Shown: positions 8,891 through 20,486 of the stretch, in pieces
How positions within the stretch are numbered: the stretch's first letter is position 1
Layout of the letters: each line of letters starts with the position of its first letter
NCBI GenBank assembly: GCA_943330855.2
Contig: CALQJI020000019.1
Span: 1 to 64,000, forward strand
Length of the DNA: 64,000 bases
Direction: 5' to 3'
From: Klebsiella pneumoniae
GTDB lineage: Bacteria; Verrucomicrobiota; Verrucomicrobiia; Limisphaerales; SXTU01
Notes under the pieces: model-generated
Seen by the model: only the letters and a program-made list of their open reading frames with translations
The model's database searches: none
What the model was told of the DNA's origin: nothing
Made by a program: the position numbers and the translations under genes

Positions 8891-10300
8891 ATGAACCTAC
8901 CCAAGACTTCTCGGCGCACGGCGCTTAAAGCCGGCGGCGTCGGATTGCTCAATCTCGCGGTCCCCGGGTTGGTCGTCGGGAAGGACAAGTTCGATGCCTC
9001 GGGCAAGGCGGTGGCCTCGAAGAAGTGCTGCATTTTTGTGCTCCTGTGCGGCGGCCCGAGCCACATTGACACGTGGGATTTGAAGCCGGACGCGCCGTCC
9101 GAGATTCGCGGGCCTTACAAACCCATCCGCTCGAAGGTGCCCGGCATGCAGTTGAGCGAACTCCACCCCAAGCTCTCCCAGGTGACCGATCAATTTTGCC
9201 TCATCCGCTCGATGACGCATCCCCGCCCGATCAACAACCACTTCGACGCCATGCACAACCTGCTGTGCGGGCAGGTGGTCGAGCGGGTCAGGGAAGGCGT
9301 CCCCGACGACCTGCCCTACATCGGGTCGGTGGTGGCGAAGCATCTCTCCAATGAGCGCAACCTGATCACCAACGCGTGGCTGATTAAGTGCGTGGGCGCG
9401 CCGGTCTTCTGCGCCCCGAACCTCGGCTCCGGCGGTTATCTCGGATCGAGTTACGCGCCGGTGTTCATTGGCTCCGCTGACAACCACCCGGCGATGCCGA
9501 AGTTCAAGCTGCCCGAGATTTATGACTCCGGTGATCCCGCCCGGATGCAGGAACGGCGCAAGCTGCTCGACACCTTGGAGTCGAACCGCCTCGCGGAAGA
9601 ACCGCAGGCCAAGGACTGGCATGAACTGCGCGAGTTGGCCTACGACGCGATGACCCGGCCGGAAGGGCGCGCGGCTTTCGACTTGAAGCAAGAGCCGTTG
9701 GCCGTCCGCGAACGTTACGGCATGCACCCGCTTGGGCAAAACCTGCTGCTCGCTCGGCGGATGGTGGAGGCGGGTGTGCGCTTTGTGACCGTGAACGGCT
9801 GGGTCGGCCCTGCGCCTGGGGAGACCGGTGGCGGACCGCCCGCCTCCAGTTGGGACATGCACGGCGGCAACATGGGGATGGGCAATGCCTTCAGTAACGG
9901 CTCCTACGGCATGAACTTTTGCCTGCCGCGCTTGGACGAGTCACTTTCCGCGCTGCTGACCGATCTGAAGGAGCGCGGGATGCTGGAGGACACGATGGTA
10001 GTCGCCGTGGGCGAGTTCGGGCGCACGCCGGTCATCTTGACGGAAGGTCCACCCGGTCGGCAGCACTGGCCGCAGTGCTTCTCCGCGATTGTGGCCGGCT
10101 GCGGGATTCGCGGCGGAGCCGTGTATGGCGAGTCGGACAAAACCGCTGCTGCGCCGAAGAGCAATCCCGTGACCCCTCAAGACCTCCACGCCACCATCCT
10201 CCATGCTTTGGGTGTGCCTCTGAGCGACCTCGGCAAGAACACCGGCATCATCCGTCCGCCGTTCTCTTCCGGCAAACCAGTCATGGGGCTGTTCGGATAG
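8891..10300 (+). CDS. DUF1501 family protein with Tat signal
   Basis: A 469-residue protein beginning MNLPKTSRRTALKAGGVGLL, a twin-arginine-type export signal. The body matches DUF1501 (alkaline-phosphatase/sulfatase-like fold): CGGPSHIDTWDLKPDAP near the N terminus, VAVGEFGRTP and GRQHWPQCFSAIVAGCG in the C-terminal half, and PQDLHATILHALG near the end. DUF1501 proteins are very abundant in Planctomycetes and Verrucomicrobia, usually paired with DUF1549/DUF1553 cytochrome-type proteins; their biochemical role is not established. No such partner is adjacent here (212 bp of unassigned sequence upstream, cstA downstream). Confidence 0.9.
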   Translation: MNLPKTSRRTALKAGGVGLLNLAVPGLVVGKDKFDASGKAVASKKCCIFVLLCGGPSHIDTWDLKPDAPSEIRGPYKPIRSKVPGMQLSELHPKLSQVTDQFCLIRSMTHPRPINNHFDAMHNLLCGQVVERVREGVPDDLPYIGSVVAKHLSNERNLITNAWLIKCVGAPVFCAPNLGSGGYLGSSYAPVFIGSADNHPAMPKFKLPEIYDSGDPARMQERRKLLDTLESNRLAEEPQAKDWHELRELAYDAMTRPEGRAAFDLKQEPLAVRERYGMHPLGQNLLLARRMVEAGVRFVTVNGWVGPAPGETGGGPPASSWDMHGGNMGMGNAFSNGSYGMNFCLPRLDESLSALLTDLKERGMLEDTMVVAVGEFGRTPVILTEGPPGRQHWPQCFSAIVAGCGIRGGAVYGESDKTAAAPKSNPVTPQDLHATILHALGVPLSDLGKNTGIIRPPFSSGKPVMGLFG

Positions 10301-10440
10301 TTCGAGCGCAGCACAGTCTCCGGGTTGACAAATTCATCACGCCGACCGCTTCAGTCTCCTCCTGCCCGGCGCTCGCCGCCAACCGCTTCCCGCATTGCAG
10401 TCGTGGAGCCGCTGCGTAGGATGCGCGGCACTCGTTGCGC

Positions 10441-12885
<2,445 letters not shown>

Positions 12886-12971
12886 GGTAGGCGGGCGGGG
12901 AAATTTATTAGTAATTAGTGCTTAGTCATCCCTGCCCGGCACGCACTTCACTGATTATTAACCACTTCTGC

Positions 12972-13544
12972 ATGAAACTCGGCCTTTTCGGCGGCACCTT
13001 CGACCCCGTCCATCTCGGGCATCTGCTCGTGGCGCAGGCGGCGTGCGAGGAGTTCGGACTGGACCGGCTGTGCTTCATCCCGGCGGCACAGTCGCCCTTC
13101 AAGCCGGGGAGCGAACCCGCGCCTACGAAGGCTCGTCTCCAGATGCTCCGCCTCGCGCTCGCGGGCCAACCGCACTACGAAGTGGATCCGCAGGAACTTA
13201 CGCGCGGCGGCGTCTCCTACACAGTGGACACGGTGCGCGACTATCGCCGCCGCTTTCCGGACGCGCAGCTCTTCTGGCTCATCGGCGCGGACCACGTCAC
13301 GAAGCTCCCATTGTGGCGCGATGCGGAGGAACTCGCGGCCAGCGTGGAGTTCCTCGTCATTCCCCGGCCGGGTGAGCCGAGCGTTCCCTTTCCCGCACCG
13401 TTCCGTGGAGCGACCTTGAAGGGTTTTCCGCTGGGCGTCTCCTCGTCGCAAATCCGGGCGCGGGTGAAGGCCGGTTTGCCGGTGGATTTGCTCACCGGCC
13501 AGGGCGTCGCCGAGGCCGTTCGTGCGAACAGGCTTTATCTCTGA
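12972..13544 (+). CDS. nadD: Nicotinate-nucleotide adenylyltransferase
   Basis: A 190-residue nucleotidyltransferase. The motif GGTFDPVHLGHL (residues 7-18) contains the HxGH signature, WLIGADH is the substrate-binding strand, and VSSSQIRAR is the ISSTxIR-like phosphate-binding motif. It converts nicotinate mononucleotide and ATP to deamido-NAD+ in NAD synthesis. The start is the ATG at 12972 because MKLGLFGGTFDP is the conserved N terminus. It lies 25 bp upstream of rsfS, a gene pair conserved in many bacteria, so the two are probably co-transcribed. Confidence 0.96.
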   Translation: MKLGLFGGTFDPVHLGHLLVAQAACEEFGLDRLCFIPAAQSPFKPGSEPAPTKARLQMLRLALAGQPHYEVDPQELTRGGVSYTVDTVRDYRRRFPDAQLFWLIGADHVTKLPLWRDAEELAASVEFLVIPRPGEPSVPFPAPFRGATLKGFPLGVSSSQIRARVKAGLPVDLLTGQGVAEAVRANRLYL

Positions 13545-13569
13545 GCCGTTGTTTGCCACTGTCCCTGCA

Positions 13570-13947
13570 ATGGAAGCAAAACAACTCGCTCTGCTCTGCC
13601 GGGAACTGGCGGACAACAAGAAGGCCGAAGACATCGTGGTGCTTGACGTTCACAAGGTGTCGAGCGTGACGGACTACTTCGTGATCTGCTCCGGCACGAG
13701 CGCGCCGCACTTGCGGTCCATCGTGAACGAGTTGCAAGACCGCCTGCAGGATGATCACGGGATTGAGCCGCTTGCCGCCGAGGGCATGACCGGCGGGCGC
13801 TGGGCGGTGATGGATTTCTTCGACGTGATTGTCCATGTCATGCACCCGGACGTGCGGCAGCAATATGATCTCGAAGGCTTGTGGAGCGACGCGAAGCCAG
13901 TGCGCCCGGCCCGCAAGCGGAAGGTGAAGGCGGCTGCGGCGGAGTAA
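13570..13947 (+). CDS. rsfS: Ribosomal silencing factor RsfS
   Basis: A 125-residue RsfS/Iojap protein. Family motifs are KKAEDIVVLDVHKVSSVTDY, FVICSGTSAPHLRSI and WAVMDFFDVIVHVM. It binds ribosomal protein uL14 and blocks joining of the subunits when nutrients are short. The start is the ATG at 13570 (MEAKQLALLCRELADNKKA). A basic tail (ARKRKVKAAAAE) ends the protein. It is the second gene of the nadD-rsfS pair. Confidence 0.95.
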   Translation: MEAKQLALLCRELADNKKAEDIVVLDVHKVSSVTDYFVICSGTSAPHLRSIVNELQDRLQDDHGIEPLAAEGMTGGRWAVMDFFDVIVHVMHPDVRQQYDLEGLWSDAKPVRPARKRKVKAAAAE

Positions 13948-13977
13948 CGAGCGGGCCAGTGCGCCGCTCTGAATCTT

Positions 13978-14014
13978 GTAGCCGCAGCAGGTGAGGAGGC
14001 TGGTTCGTTCGAAC
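13978..14014 (+). repeat. Dispersed repeat GTAGCCGC..AGGTGAGGAGGC, copy 1
   Basis: A 37-bp sequence, GTAGCCGCAGCAGGTGAGGA followed by GGCTGGTTCGTTCGAAC, in the gap after rsfS. Related copies occur at 29347-29382 (+), 40363-40392 (-) and 25866-25893 (-), all in or next to intergenic spaces. Confidence 0.65.
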
Positions 14015-14042
14015 ACCGCTAACGCCAACCTCGCCTCGGCGC

Positions 14043-14594
14043 CTAAGTCCGCTGATCGATGCCGAACTTGTTGATCGGCGAGACGAACCGTGCGGATTCG
14101 CCCGGCTGAATGACGCGCGCGAGGTAGAGCCACAGGGAGAGGAACACCAAAATGTTCATGGCCTGCGAGACGCCGTGCCACATCCCGAACTCCTTCGCCG
14201 CCGCCTCGCGTTGCTGCGCGGTGGCCGGGAGGCGGTAGTGGTCTGAGTATTTCACGCGTTGGAGGTTCTTGAGCTTGGGCTGCAGCCAGAGGCCGCCGAG
14301 CAGGCTCAGACCGAGGACTCCGCCCACCAGCCAGACTGTCATCCGCGGCGGCACCTTGCCGGAATACATCCACTCCGCGCCTAGGTGTGCCAGCGCGAGC
14401 AGGCCGCAGACGTAGTGCAGAATGAAGTAGCGGCCCAAGACCAATTCGGCGATGGCCCCGTTGTAGGGCGGCGGGAAGAGCCGCTTCATCTCGTCCGTGA
14501 AGAAGGCCGGCCCGGCGAAGAAGGTGAAGAAGACGGTTGCGCCAAACCAAACCGCCGCCACGGTCACGCCGAAAAATCGCAGAAAGGAAAGCAC
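14043..14594 (-). CDS. DUF4149-like integral membrane protein
   Basis: A 183-residue hydrophobic protein with about four predicted TM segments (about 5-27, 47-70, 84-103 and 143-162). A WFGATVFFTFFAGPAFF-type first segment and a Pro-rich loop (LFPPPYNG) resemble DUF4149/TMEM205-like proteins, whose function is unknown. It reads against nadD-rsfS and converges with them. The family call rests on overall pattern rather than a diagnostic motif. Confidence 0.7.
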   Translation of the reverse strand: MLSFLRFFGVTVAAVWFGATVFFTFFAGPAFFTDEMKRLFPPPYNGAIAELVLGRYFILHYVCGLLALAHLGAEWMYSGKVPPRMTVWLVGGVLGLSLLGGLWLQPKLKNLQRVKYSDHYRLPATAQQREAAAKEFGMWHGVSQAMNILVFLSLWLYLARVIQPGESARFVSPINKFGIDQRT

Positions 14595-14785
14595 GCTCGG
14601 ATGCTAGGGAAAGCTCCCCGGCGCTGCCAAGCCCTGACTTCAGTCCTTTGGCTGCCGCGAGGTTCCGCGTTGAATGCACAGCCGCAAGCACTGCCCTTGC
14701 CACCAACTCCGACTGATGTGCGCCCGCTGCAGCATCAAAAATGGTTTGCGAGCTGCCAGCCAGCGGGCTCAACTCCCAGCCTCAC

Positions 14786-15763
14786 ATGACACGCCCCCCT
14801 CTCGCTTCTTTGCCCAAACCCCGTTCCCGCCGCGAGTTTTTAGCTGCCAGCACCGTGCTGTGTGGGACGTGGGCGGTGGCGCGAGCGGCGGAGGCTTCCT
14901 CACCGACCCCGCCGCCCGAGCCCATCATCGACATTCACCAGCACACTCATTACCACGGCCGCACGGACCTGCAGATGCTCGCGCACCAGCGCGCGATGGG
15001 CGTGACGACGACTCTCCTGCTCCCGGCGGGACGCGTCGCCGAGCGCCCGTCCACACACACCGGCAAGTCCAACGGCCTCGCTGCGCGGTGCACCGGCAAC
15101 GAAGCCGTGGTGGAATTCGCCAAAGCCCACCCCGGTGAATTCCTCTTCGGAGCGAACGAAATCACGGACCTGCCGGAGGCCAAGGGCGAGATCGAGAAGT
15201 ATCTCAAACTCGGCGCGAAGCTCATCGCCGAGCAGAAATTCGGGGTGCAATGCGATTCGTCCGAGAGCGAGTGCCTCTATGCGTTGGCGGCTGACTACGG
15301 GGTGCCGATCCTCCTGCATTTTCAGGAAGGCACTTACAACTCCGGTTTTCAGCGGCTGCCCGCGATGCTGAAGAAGTTCGCCACGACCACCTTCATCATG
15401 CACGCGCAGACGACCTGGGCGAACATTGACGCCAACTACGACTGGAAATCCCTCTACCCCACCGGCCCCGTCGCCAAGGGCGGCCTCACGAGCAAGTATC
15501 TCGCGGACTACCCGAACTGCTTCGCCGACATGAGCGCAGGCTCCGGGCTGAACTCCCTCCTGCGCGACGAGGAACACACGCGCTGGTTCCTCGCGCAGCA
15601 TCAGGACAAAATCCTCTACGGCAGCGATTGCGCGGACACGCTTGGGCGCGGGCCCGGCTGCCAGGGAGCCGGCACCATCGCCGCCCTGCGCAAATACGCG
15701 GCGAGCAAAGCCGTGGAGCGCAAAATCCTCTTCGAGAACTCGAAGAAGTTGTTCCGTCTGTGA
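14786..15763 (+). CDS. Tat-exported amidohydrolase family protein
   Basis: A 325-residue TIM-barrel metal hydrolase (COG2159-like). The N terminus RSRREFLAASTVLCGTWAVA is a twin-arginine signal with a hydrophobic core. Metal-binding features are IIDIHQHTHYHG (HxH on the first strand), an ILLHFQEG strand with a His, FIMHAQTTW with a His and LYGSDCAD with the late Asp. Inference: a periplasmic or exported hydrolase or decarboxylase; the substrate cannot be read from sequence. The start is the ATG at 14786. It is a single gene; a hairpin (15801-15843) follows. Confidence 0.87.
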   Translation: MTRPPLASLPKPRSRREFLAASTVLCGTWAVARAAEASSPTPPPEPIIDIHQHTHYHGRTDLQMLAHQRAMGVTTTLLLPAGRVAERPSTHTGKSNGLAARCTGNEAVVEFAKAHPGEFLFGANEITDLPEAKGEIEKYLKLGAKLIAEQKFGVQCDSSESECLYALAADYGVPILLHFQEGTYNSGFQRLPAMLKKFATTTFIMHAQTTWANIDANYDWKSLYPTGPVAKGGLTSKYLADYPNCFADMSAGSGLNSLLRDEEHTRWFLAQHQDKILYGSDCADTLGRGPGCQGAGTIAALRKYAASKAVERKILFENSKKLFRL

Positions 15764-15800
15764 CGCAGCCCGCCCGGGGTGCAACCGCGCACTGCCCCCG

Positions 15801-15843
15801 ATAGCCCACGGGCCGGAGCGCGCGCGCGAAGTCCGTGGGTTAT
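15801..15843. repeat. Hairpin after the amidohydrolase gene
   Basis: Arms ATAGCCCACGG (15801-15811) and CCGTGGGTTAT (15833-15843) pair at 10 of 11 positions across a 21-bp GC-rich loop. It lies 38 bp after the amidohydrolase stop. There is no T-tract, so a role in transcription termination is possible but not shown. Confidence 0.65.
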
Positions 15844-15978
15844 GAGCTTTCACCTCCTTGTGCGAAGCCCCCGCTGCGGCCCGGAGTGCCGCGCTCCGGG
15901 GCGGTGCACGAATGCGCCCGCTCGCCGCAGTTGCCCCTCATCTCGACAAGCATTCCACCGGCTGGCACGTTCGCGGGG

Positions 15979-16827
15979 TTGAACAATCAACTCGAACAAC
16001 TCCGTGCCCTGCTCCGTTCCTACGGCTCGTGCCTTGTCGCGTATTCGGGGGGCGTGGACTCGGTGCTCCTGGCCTTCGTCGCCCATGAGGTGCTCGGCGC
16101 TCGCGCGCTCGCGGTGATCGCCGACTCGCCCAGCCTGCCGCGCCGCGAGCTGGAGGAGGCGCTCGAACTGGGACGCCGCTTCAACTTTCCCGTTCGCATC
16201 GTCAAGACCGGTGAGTTCGACAACGCGAGCTACACGGCCAATCCCTCCAACCGCTGCTATTTCTGCAAGCACGAGCTGTTCGAGGATATCACTCCCATCG
16301 CCCGCGCTGAGGGGTTCGCGGTGATCGCTTACGGAGAGAACGCCAGCGACCTCGCTGATTTTCGGCCTGGAGCGCTCGCAGCGAAGGAGTTTCAAGTTCG
16401 CGCGCCGCTGAAGGAGGCCGGCCTCACGAAGGCCGACATCCGCGCGCTTTCCGCGCAGCTCGGTCTGCCCACCGCCGACAAGCCCCAGATGGCCTGCCTC
16501 AGCTCGCGCATTCCCCACGGGCAGGTGGTGACGCCGGCGAAGCTGCTCATGGTGGAGTCCGCCGAGACCGTGTTGCGGGAGCTGGGCTTTTACGATGTCC
16601 GCGTCCGCCATCACGAGGCCCCCGGTGTGCTCGCGACTCCGGGTGTCGCACCCGCGCTGGCCCGCATCGAGGTGGGCGTTGCAGAACTTCCGAAACTGCT
16701 GGAAGCCGGGCTGCGAGACCGCGTGACCGCTGCGTTGAAAGGCATTGGCTACACGGCGGTGGAGGTGGACACGCAGGGCTACCGGCGCGGCAGTTTGAAC
16801 AACCTCGCAGCAAATGCCGGAGGCTAA
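15979..16827 (+). CDS. larE: LarE-type ATP-dependent sacrificial sulfur transferase
   Basis: A PP-loop ATPase of about 282 residues. It has the pyrophosphatase loop AYSGGVDSVLLAFVA, then NRCYFCKHELFE, YGENASDLADFRPG and QMACLSSRIPHG. LarE adds sulfur to pyridinium dicarboxylate mononucleotide in nickel-pincer cofactor synthesis. The CxxC in RCYFC plus the Cys in ACLSSR match the three-cysteine variant thought to hold a [4Fe-4S] cluster, unlike the Lactobacillus enzyme, which has only the latter Cys. The frame is open from 15835; the TTG at 15979 gives the usual family length, but a GTG at 15904 is also possible. No larA, larB or larC is nearby, so its client is unknown. Confidence 0.88.
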   Translation: MNNQLEQLRALLRSYGSCLVAYSGGVDSVLLAFVAHEVLGARALAVIADSPSLPRRELEEALELGRRFNFPVRIVKTGEFDNASYTANPSNRCYFCKHELFEDITPIARAEGFAVIAYGENASDLADFRPGALAAKEFQVRAPLKEAGLTKADIRALSAQLGLPTADKPQMACLSSRIPHGQVVTPAKLLMVESAETVLRELGFYDVRVRHHEAPGVLATPGVAPALARIEVGVAELPKLLEAGLRDRVTAALKGIGYTAVEVDTQGYRRGSLNNLAANAGG

Positions 16828-16876
16828 GGAGCAGGCACTCCGCGATTGGGCCGTTCCTCCGTTCCTCCGTCTCGCC

Positions 16877-17917
16877 TCACGCCGCCTGCTGTAGCTCCAC
16901 GTCCGCAGGCAGTTTCAGCCCCGTCTCATCCAGCTTCGCCAGCAACTCCGCCACGACCGCCGTCGTGTCGGTGCGGTCGAAGCGGGCTTGGTAATTGAGG
17001 AGGATGCGGTGGTTCAACACGGAGGGAGCCACGGCCTTCACGTCCTCGAAACCGGCCGTGGGCCGGCCCGCCACGAGGGCGTGCGCCCGCGCCGCTTCCG
17101 CGATGGCGATGGCGGCGCGCGGGGAGGCACCGTAGTTGACGTATTTATTCACCGCCTCCGTGGCCTCTGGCGCGCCGCGATGCGTGGAGGCCACGAGCCG
17201 CGCCACATAGCGCGCGACGGGCGCGGGCATGAAGATGCACTCCATCACGGCGAAGAGTTCCTCCAACTGCCCCTTCTCCATCTGCCAAGTCGGCTCGGGC
17301 AGCTCGCCGCGCCGACGCTCACTGATGATGCGCGCCAACACATCCGCATCCACATGGTTGAAGAGTAGGCGGAAGAGGAAGCGGTCGAGCTGCGCCTCGG
17401 GCAACGGGTAGGTTCCTTCCAGCTCGATGGGATTCTGGCTGGCGAGGACGAAGAAGGGCTGCGGCAACTTGCGCGTGACGCCCAGCAGCGTGACGCAGCT
17501 TTCCTGCATGGTTTCGAGTAGCGCGGACTGCGTCTTGGGCGAGGCGCGGTTGATTTCGTCGGCGAGCAGGATGTTGGTAAAAACCGGGCCCGGCTGGAAG
17601 GTCATCTCGCGTTTGCCCCCGACGGTGTCTTGGAGAATGTGCGTGCCCAGCACGTCGCCGGGCATGAGGTCGGGGGTGAACTGCACGCGCTTGAAGTCGA
17701 GCTGAAGGATGCGGCCCAGCGTGCGGATGAGCGCGGTTTTGCCCAAGCCGGGCAGCCCCTCGAGCAGGATGTGGCCGCGACTGAGGATGCCGATGAGCAC
17801 GAGACGATGCACGTCCGCGCGGCCCAGCAGGATGCGGTCAAGCTGCTCCAGCGTGCGCGTGCAGAGGGCGAGGGCGGGTTTGAGCTCCTCCGGTTTGAGC
17901 ACAGTCGGGGTGGTCAT
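16877..17917 (-). CDS. MoxR-family AAA+ ATPase
   Basis: A 346-residue AAA+ protein with Walker A GLPGLGKT, Walker B ILLADEINRASPKTQSALLE, sensor FFVLASQNPIELEGTYPLPE and the following QLDRFLF. MoxR ATPases act as chaperones that assemble or activate metalloenzymes and envelope complexes. They normally sit beside a DUF58 protein and VWA-domain proteins; none is adjacent here. The start is the ATG at 17917 (MTTPTVLKPEEL); the frame is open up to 18004 but the upstream 29 codons are not family-like. It is divergent from the pilin-like genes. Confidence 0.92.
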   Translation of the reverse strand: MTTPTVLKPEELKPALALCTRTLEQLDRILLGRADVHRLVLIGILSRGHILLEGLPGLGKTALIRTLGRILQLDFKRVQFTPDLMPGDVLGTHILQDTVGGKREMTFQPGPVFTNILLADEINRASPKTQSALLETMQESCVTLLGVTRKLPQPFFVLASQNPIELEGTYPLPEAQLDRFLFRLLFNHVDADVLARIISERRRGELPEPTWQMEKGQLEELFAVMECIFMPAPVARYVARLVASTHRGAPEATEAVNKYVNYGASPRAAIAIAEAARAHALVAGRPTAGFEDVKAVAPSVLNHRILLNYQARFDRTDTTAVVAELLAKLDETGLKLPADVELQQAA

Positions 17918-18143
17918 CGCACGCGATGAAAACGCGGGCTGTTCCGGCTGGCGAGGAAAAAGCCCTCGTGGGCATCGCAGCGGATAATTCGCAACCGAGG
18001 CCAATGGGGCAGGGGAATGATATGCGTAAAATCTAGTCGCCGGCCCTCACCCGCTCGTCGCGATTAGGCGAACATTCCGAGGCTTCGGGCCGCTTGCAAA
18101 CGAGCCGGAACTGGCTAGCGTCTCACCACTAACACCACTGCCT

Positions 18144-18940
18144 ATGAGACCAACCAAGCCAACGCCCGCCCTGATCCGCTCCACCGGCTTCACCCTCATC
18201 GAACTCCTCGTCGTCATCGCCATCATCGCGATCCTGGCAGGGATGCTTTTGCCGGCCTTGAGCAAGGCGAAGGAAAAGGCGCTGGGCACCAAATGCTTGA
18301 GCAATATGAAGCAACTTCAGCTCGCGTGGGTGCTTTACGCGGGAGATCAGGACGACCGCATCGTCTCAAGCCGCGGCGGCATCCCTTGGCACAAACCAAC
18401 GAAGCTTGGTGCACTGGTTGGATGCAGCCGGGCGGGGTTTATGTTGCGGGCACCGAGACCAACGTGAATTACTTCATGCACGCGCTGCTAGGCCGTTACG
18501 CGGGCAACGCAGGTATTTTCAAGTGCCCTTCAGACAGGTTTGTGTTTACGGGCCTGACCGTGCCGTATATCCGCAGTGTGTCCATGAACATGTGGATGGC
18601 TTGGGAGCCTGCTGCCGGCTTGGTCGGAGCCGGCAGGAACTACAAACGGCTGGTGGAAATTGGGCAGGCCAGTGACCGGTTCGTGTTCATCCACGAAAAC
18701 CCGAACACGATCGAGGATGGCACCTTCCGGCTCAACTTTAACGCGGCGGGCGTCCAGCCACCTATCGTTTTTGAAAACGCTCCCTCCGCGCTCCACAACA
18801 AGGGGACTAGCCTGGGCTTCGTGGACGGTCACGCGGAAGTTCACAAGTGGGAGACCGTCACCTATGTGAATGCGGTCCCTATCGCAGCTAACACGCTGGT
18901 GGACGTCCTTTGGCTCAAAGGCAAGGCCACCGAATACTAA
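18144..18940 (+). pseudogene. Prepilin-like (pseudopilin) gene broken by a -1 frameshift
   Basis: The 5' half (from 18144) encodes a prepilin signal and helix, [20 protein letters not shown], and continues to [13 protein letters not shown]. The homologous continuation [13 protein letters not shown]...KCPSDRF is in another frame and runs to 18940. The shift lies between about 18375 and 18396. It is equivalent to one missing base, and comparison with the next gene ([11 protein letters not shown]...[13 protein letters not shown]) shows exactly where the frames part. The C terminus has the H-X9-DG motif (HNKGTSLGFVDG). It could be a true pseudogene, a sequencing error or, less likely, frameshifting; no canonical slippery heptamer is present. 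The intact neighbour starts 2 bp after its stop, so it is a tandem paralogue. Confidence 0.82.
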
Positions 18941-18941
18941 G

Positions 18942-19757
18942 ATGGCACTCTCCAACAAACTGACGCGCAGAGGTTTCACCCTGATCGAACTGCTGGTCGT
19001 CATCGCCATCATCGCGATCCTGGCGGGGATGCTCCTGCCCGCGTTGTCCAAGGCCAAGGAGAAGGCGATGGGCACCAAGTGCATGTCCAACAACAAGCAG
19101 CTTCAACTGGCGTGGACGCTTTATTACGACGACTTTGACTCAAGGATCGCACGGGGAGGCAATGGCGCTGCCATCACCACAACGAACAACACTTGGTGCG
19201 CGGGTTGGATGCGTCCGGGCGGCGGCGTCTATGCAGCCGGCGACGAGACCAACACGGCTTATTTCATGGATGCTCAACTTGGGCGCTATGCAAGAAGCCC
19301 GGGGGTTTTCAAATGCCCCTCTGACAAGTTCAAGTATCCCGGAACCGTGGATGTATTTTGTCGGAGCGTCTCGATGAACAACTGGATGAGCGGCAGCGCG
19401 CGGATGATCACCAACCCGGCCTTCACGCCCGTTCCAAGGGTCTATCAGCGGGCCACTGAGATTTCCAACCCCACGGAGAAGTATGTCTTCCTGCACGAGG
19501 ATCCCAACTCCATTGACGATGGCTACTTTGCCGTGGACATGTCGGTCCCGAGTGGCTGGGGATCGGACAACCTGCCCACCGCCGTTCACCTCGGCAGCTC
19601 CATCATGGGCTGGGTGGACGGGCATGCTGACTACCGGAAGTGGAAGAACACCCGGCTCTCGACCGGCGATGCGATTCCCAACGTCGTGCGCCTGGACAAC
19701 AGTGTCAGCGGCCCCGGCTCGGACATCGAGTGGCTCAAGCAGCGCACCACCGAGTAG
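18942..19757 (+). CDS. Type II secretion/prepilin-like protein with H-X9-DG C terminus
   Basis: A 271-residue prepilin-like protein. Residues 11-30 carry the cleavage/methylation signal and hydrophobic helix ([20 protein letters not shown]), with the cleavage Gly before FTLIE. A globular domain follows, with [31 protein letters not shown] and the motif [12 protein letters not shown] near the C terminus. Proteins of this type are highly amplified in Planctomycetes and Verrucomicrobia; their function (pseudopilus, surface fibre or other) is unclear. No secretion ATPase or secretin gene is in the window. It is a tandem paralogue of the frameshifted gene just upstream. Confidence 0.9.
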   Translation: MALSNKLTRRGFTLIELLVVIAIIAILAGMLLPALSKAKEKAMGTKCMSNNKQLQLAWTLYYDDFDSRIARGGNGAAITTTNNTWCAGWMRPGGGVYAAGDETNTAYFMDAQLGRYARSPGVFKCPSDKFKYPGTVDVFCRSVSMNNWMSGSARMITNPAFTPVPRVYQRATEISNPTEKYVFLHEDPNSIDDGYFAVDMSVPSGWGSDNLPTAVHLGSSIMGWVDGHADYRKWKNTRLSTGDAIPNVVRLDNSVSGPGSDIEWLKQRTTE

Positions 19758-19854
19758 CGGACGTTCATCTTCCCTCTCGGCGCGCAGTTGGAGCCGGTGA
19801 AGCAGCTCCGCAGCCGCTGAAATTCGCCCCGCCGCAACCGTGCGAAAGGCCGCG

Positions 19855-20466
19855 CTACTTCGCATCCAGCACGCGCCACATATACCACGCGGCGATGGAG
19901 CGGTAGGGCCGCCAACGCTCGCCCTCGGCCAAGAGTTCCTTCGGCGTGGGCAATTCCTTCCAGCCGTAGGCTTTGGCGAAGCCGCAGCGCACGCCGTAGT
20001 CGCCGACGGGCAACACGTCCCGCCGGCCCAGCGTGAAAATGAGGAACATCTCGACGGTCCACGGCCCGACCCTGCGAATCTCCGTGAGCCGGGTGACCAG
20101 TTCCGCGTCGCTCAACCGCGCGGCGTCCCGGCGCGTGGGGACGTGGCCGGTGGCGGTCTTGAGAGCGATATCCTTGATGGCCGCCGTCTTTGCGCGCGAC
20201 AGGCCGGCACTGCGTAGCTGCTCATCCGGTGCGGCTACGATTGCCTCAGGCGTCGGGAATTTCTGGCCGGGGAAGAGCGCGATGAAGCGCTTGAGAATGG
20301 TCTGCGCCGCCGTGCCGTTGAGCTGCTGGTGTGTCACCGCTTGCACGAGCGACTGGAACGGCGGGCAGCTCCGGCGCGGACGGATGGTGCACGGCCCAAC
20401 CTCACGGATGACCCGCGCAAGCACGCGGTCAGCCTGGGACAGGTGGCGCTGGGCTTCCTCGTGCAT
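19855..20466 (-). CDS. DNA-3-methyladenine glycosylase II-like (HhH-GPD)
   Basis: A 203-residue HhH-GPD base-excision glycosylase of the AlkA type. The helix-hairpin-helix is EIRRVGPWTVEMFLIFTLGR, and the catalytic Asp follows in LPVGDYGVRCGF. An earlier region, LVQAVTHQQLNGTAAQTIL, matches the common HhH-GPD N-terminal helix pair. It removes alkylated purines from DNA. It lacks the N-terminal TBP-like domain of E. coli AlkA, so it is the shorter MAG-like form. It lies 20 bp behind the aldehyde dehydrogenase gene on the same strand, so the two may be co-transcribed. Confidence 0.9.
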   Translation of the reverse strand: MHEEAQRHLSQADRVLARVIREVGPCTIRPRRSCPPFQSLVQAVTHQQLNGTAAQTILKRFIALFPGQKFPTPEAIVAAPDEQLRSAGLSRAKTAAIKDIALKTATGHVPTRRDAARLSDAELVTRLTEIRRVGPWTVEMFLIFTLGRRDVLPVGDYGVRCGFAKAYGWKELPTPKELLAEGERWRPYRSIAAWYMWRVLDAK

Positions 20467-20486
20467 GGAGGAGCGGGAGGTTCAGC

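Noticed and set aside
13492-14772. Minus-strand 426-codon ORF over rsfS and the DUF4149-like gene
   Set aside because: It overlaps the conserved rsfS gene and a well-supported membrane-protein frame on the same strand, and has no motif of its own.
18375-18396. Programmed -1 frameshift in the pilin-like gene
   Set aside because: No canonical slippery heptamer or downstream pseudoknot is evident; gene decay or a base-call error explains it better.
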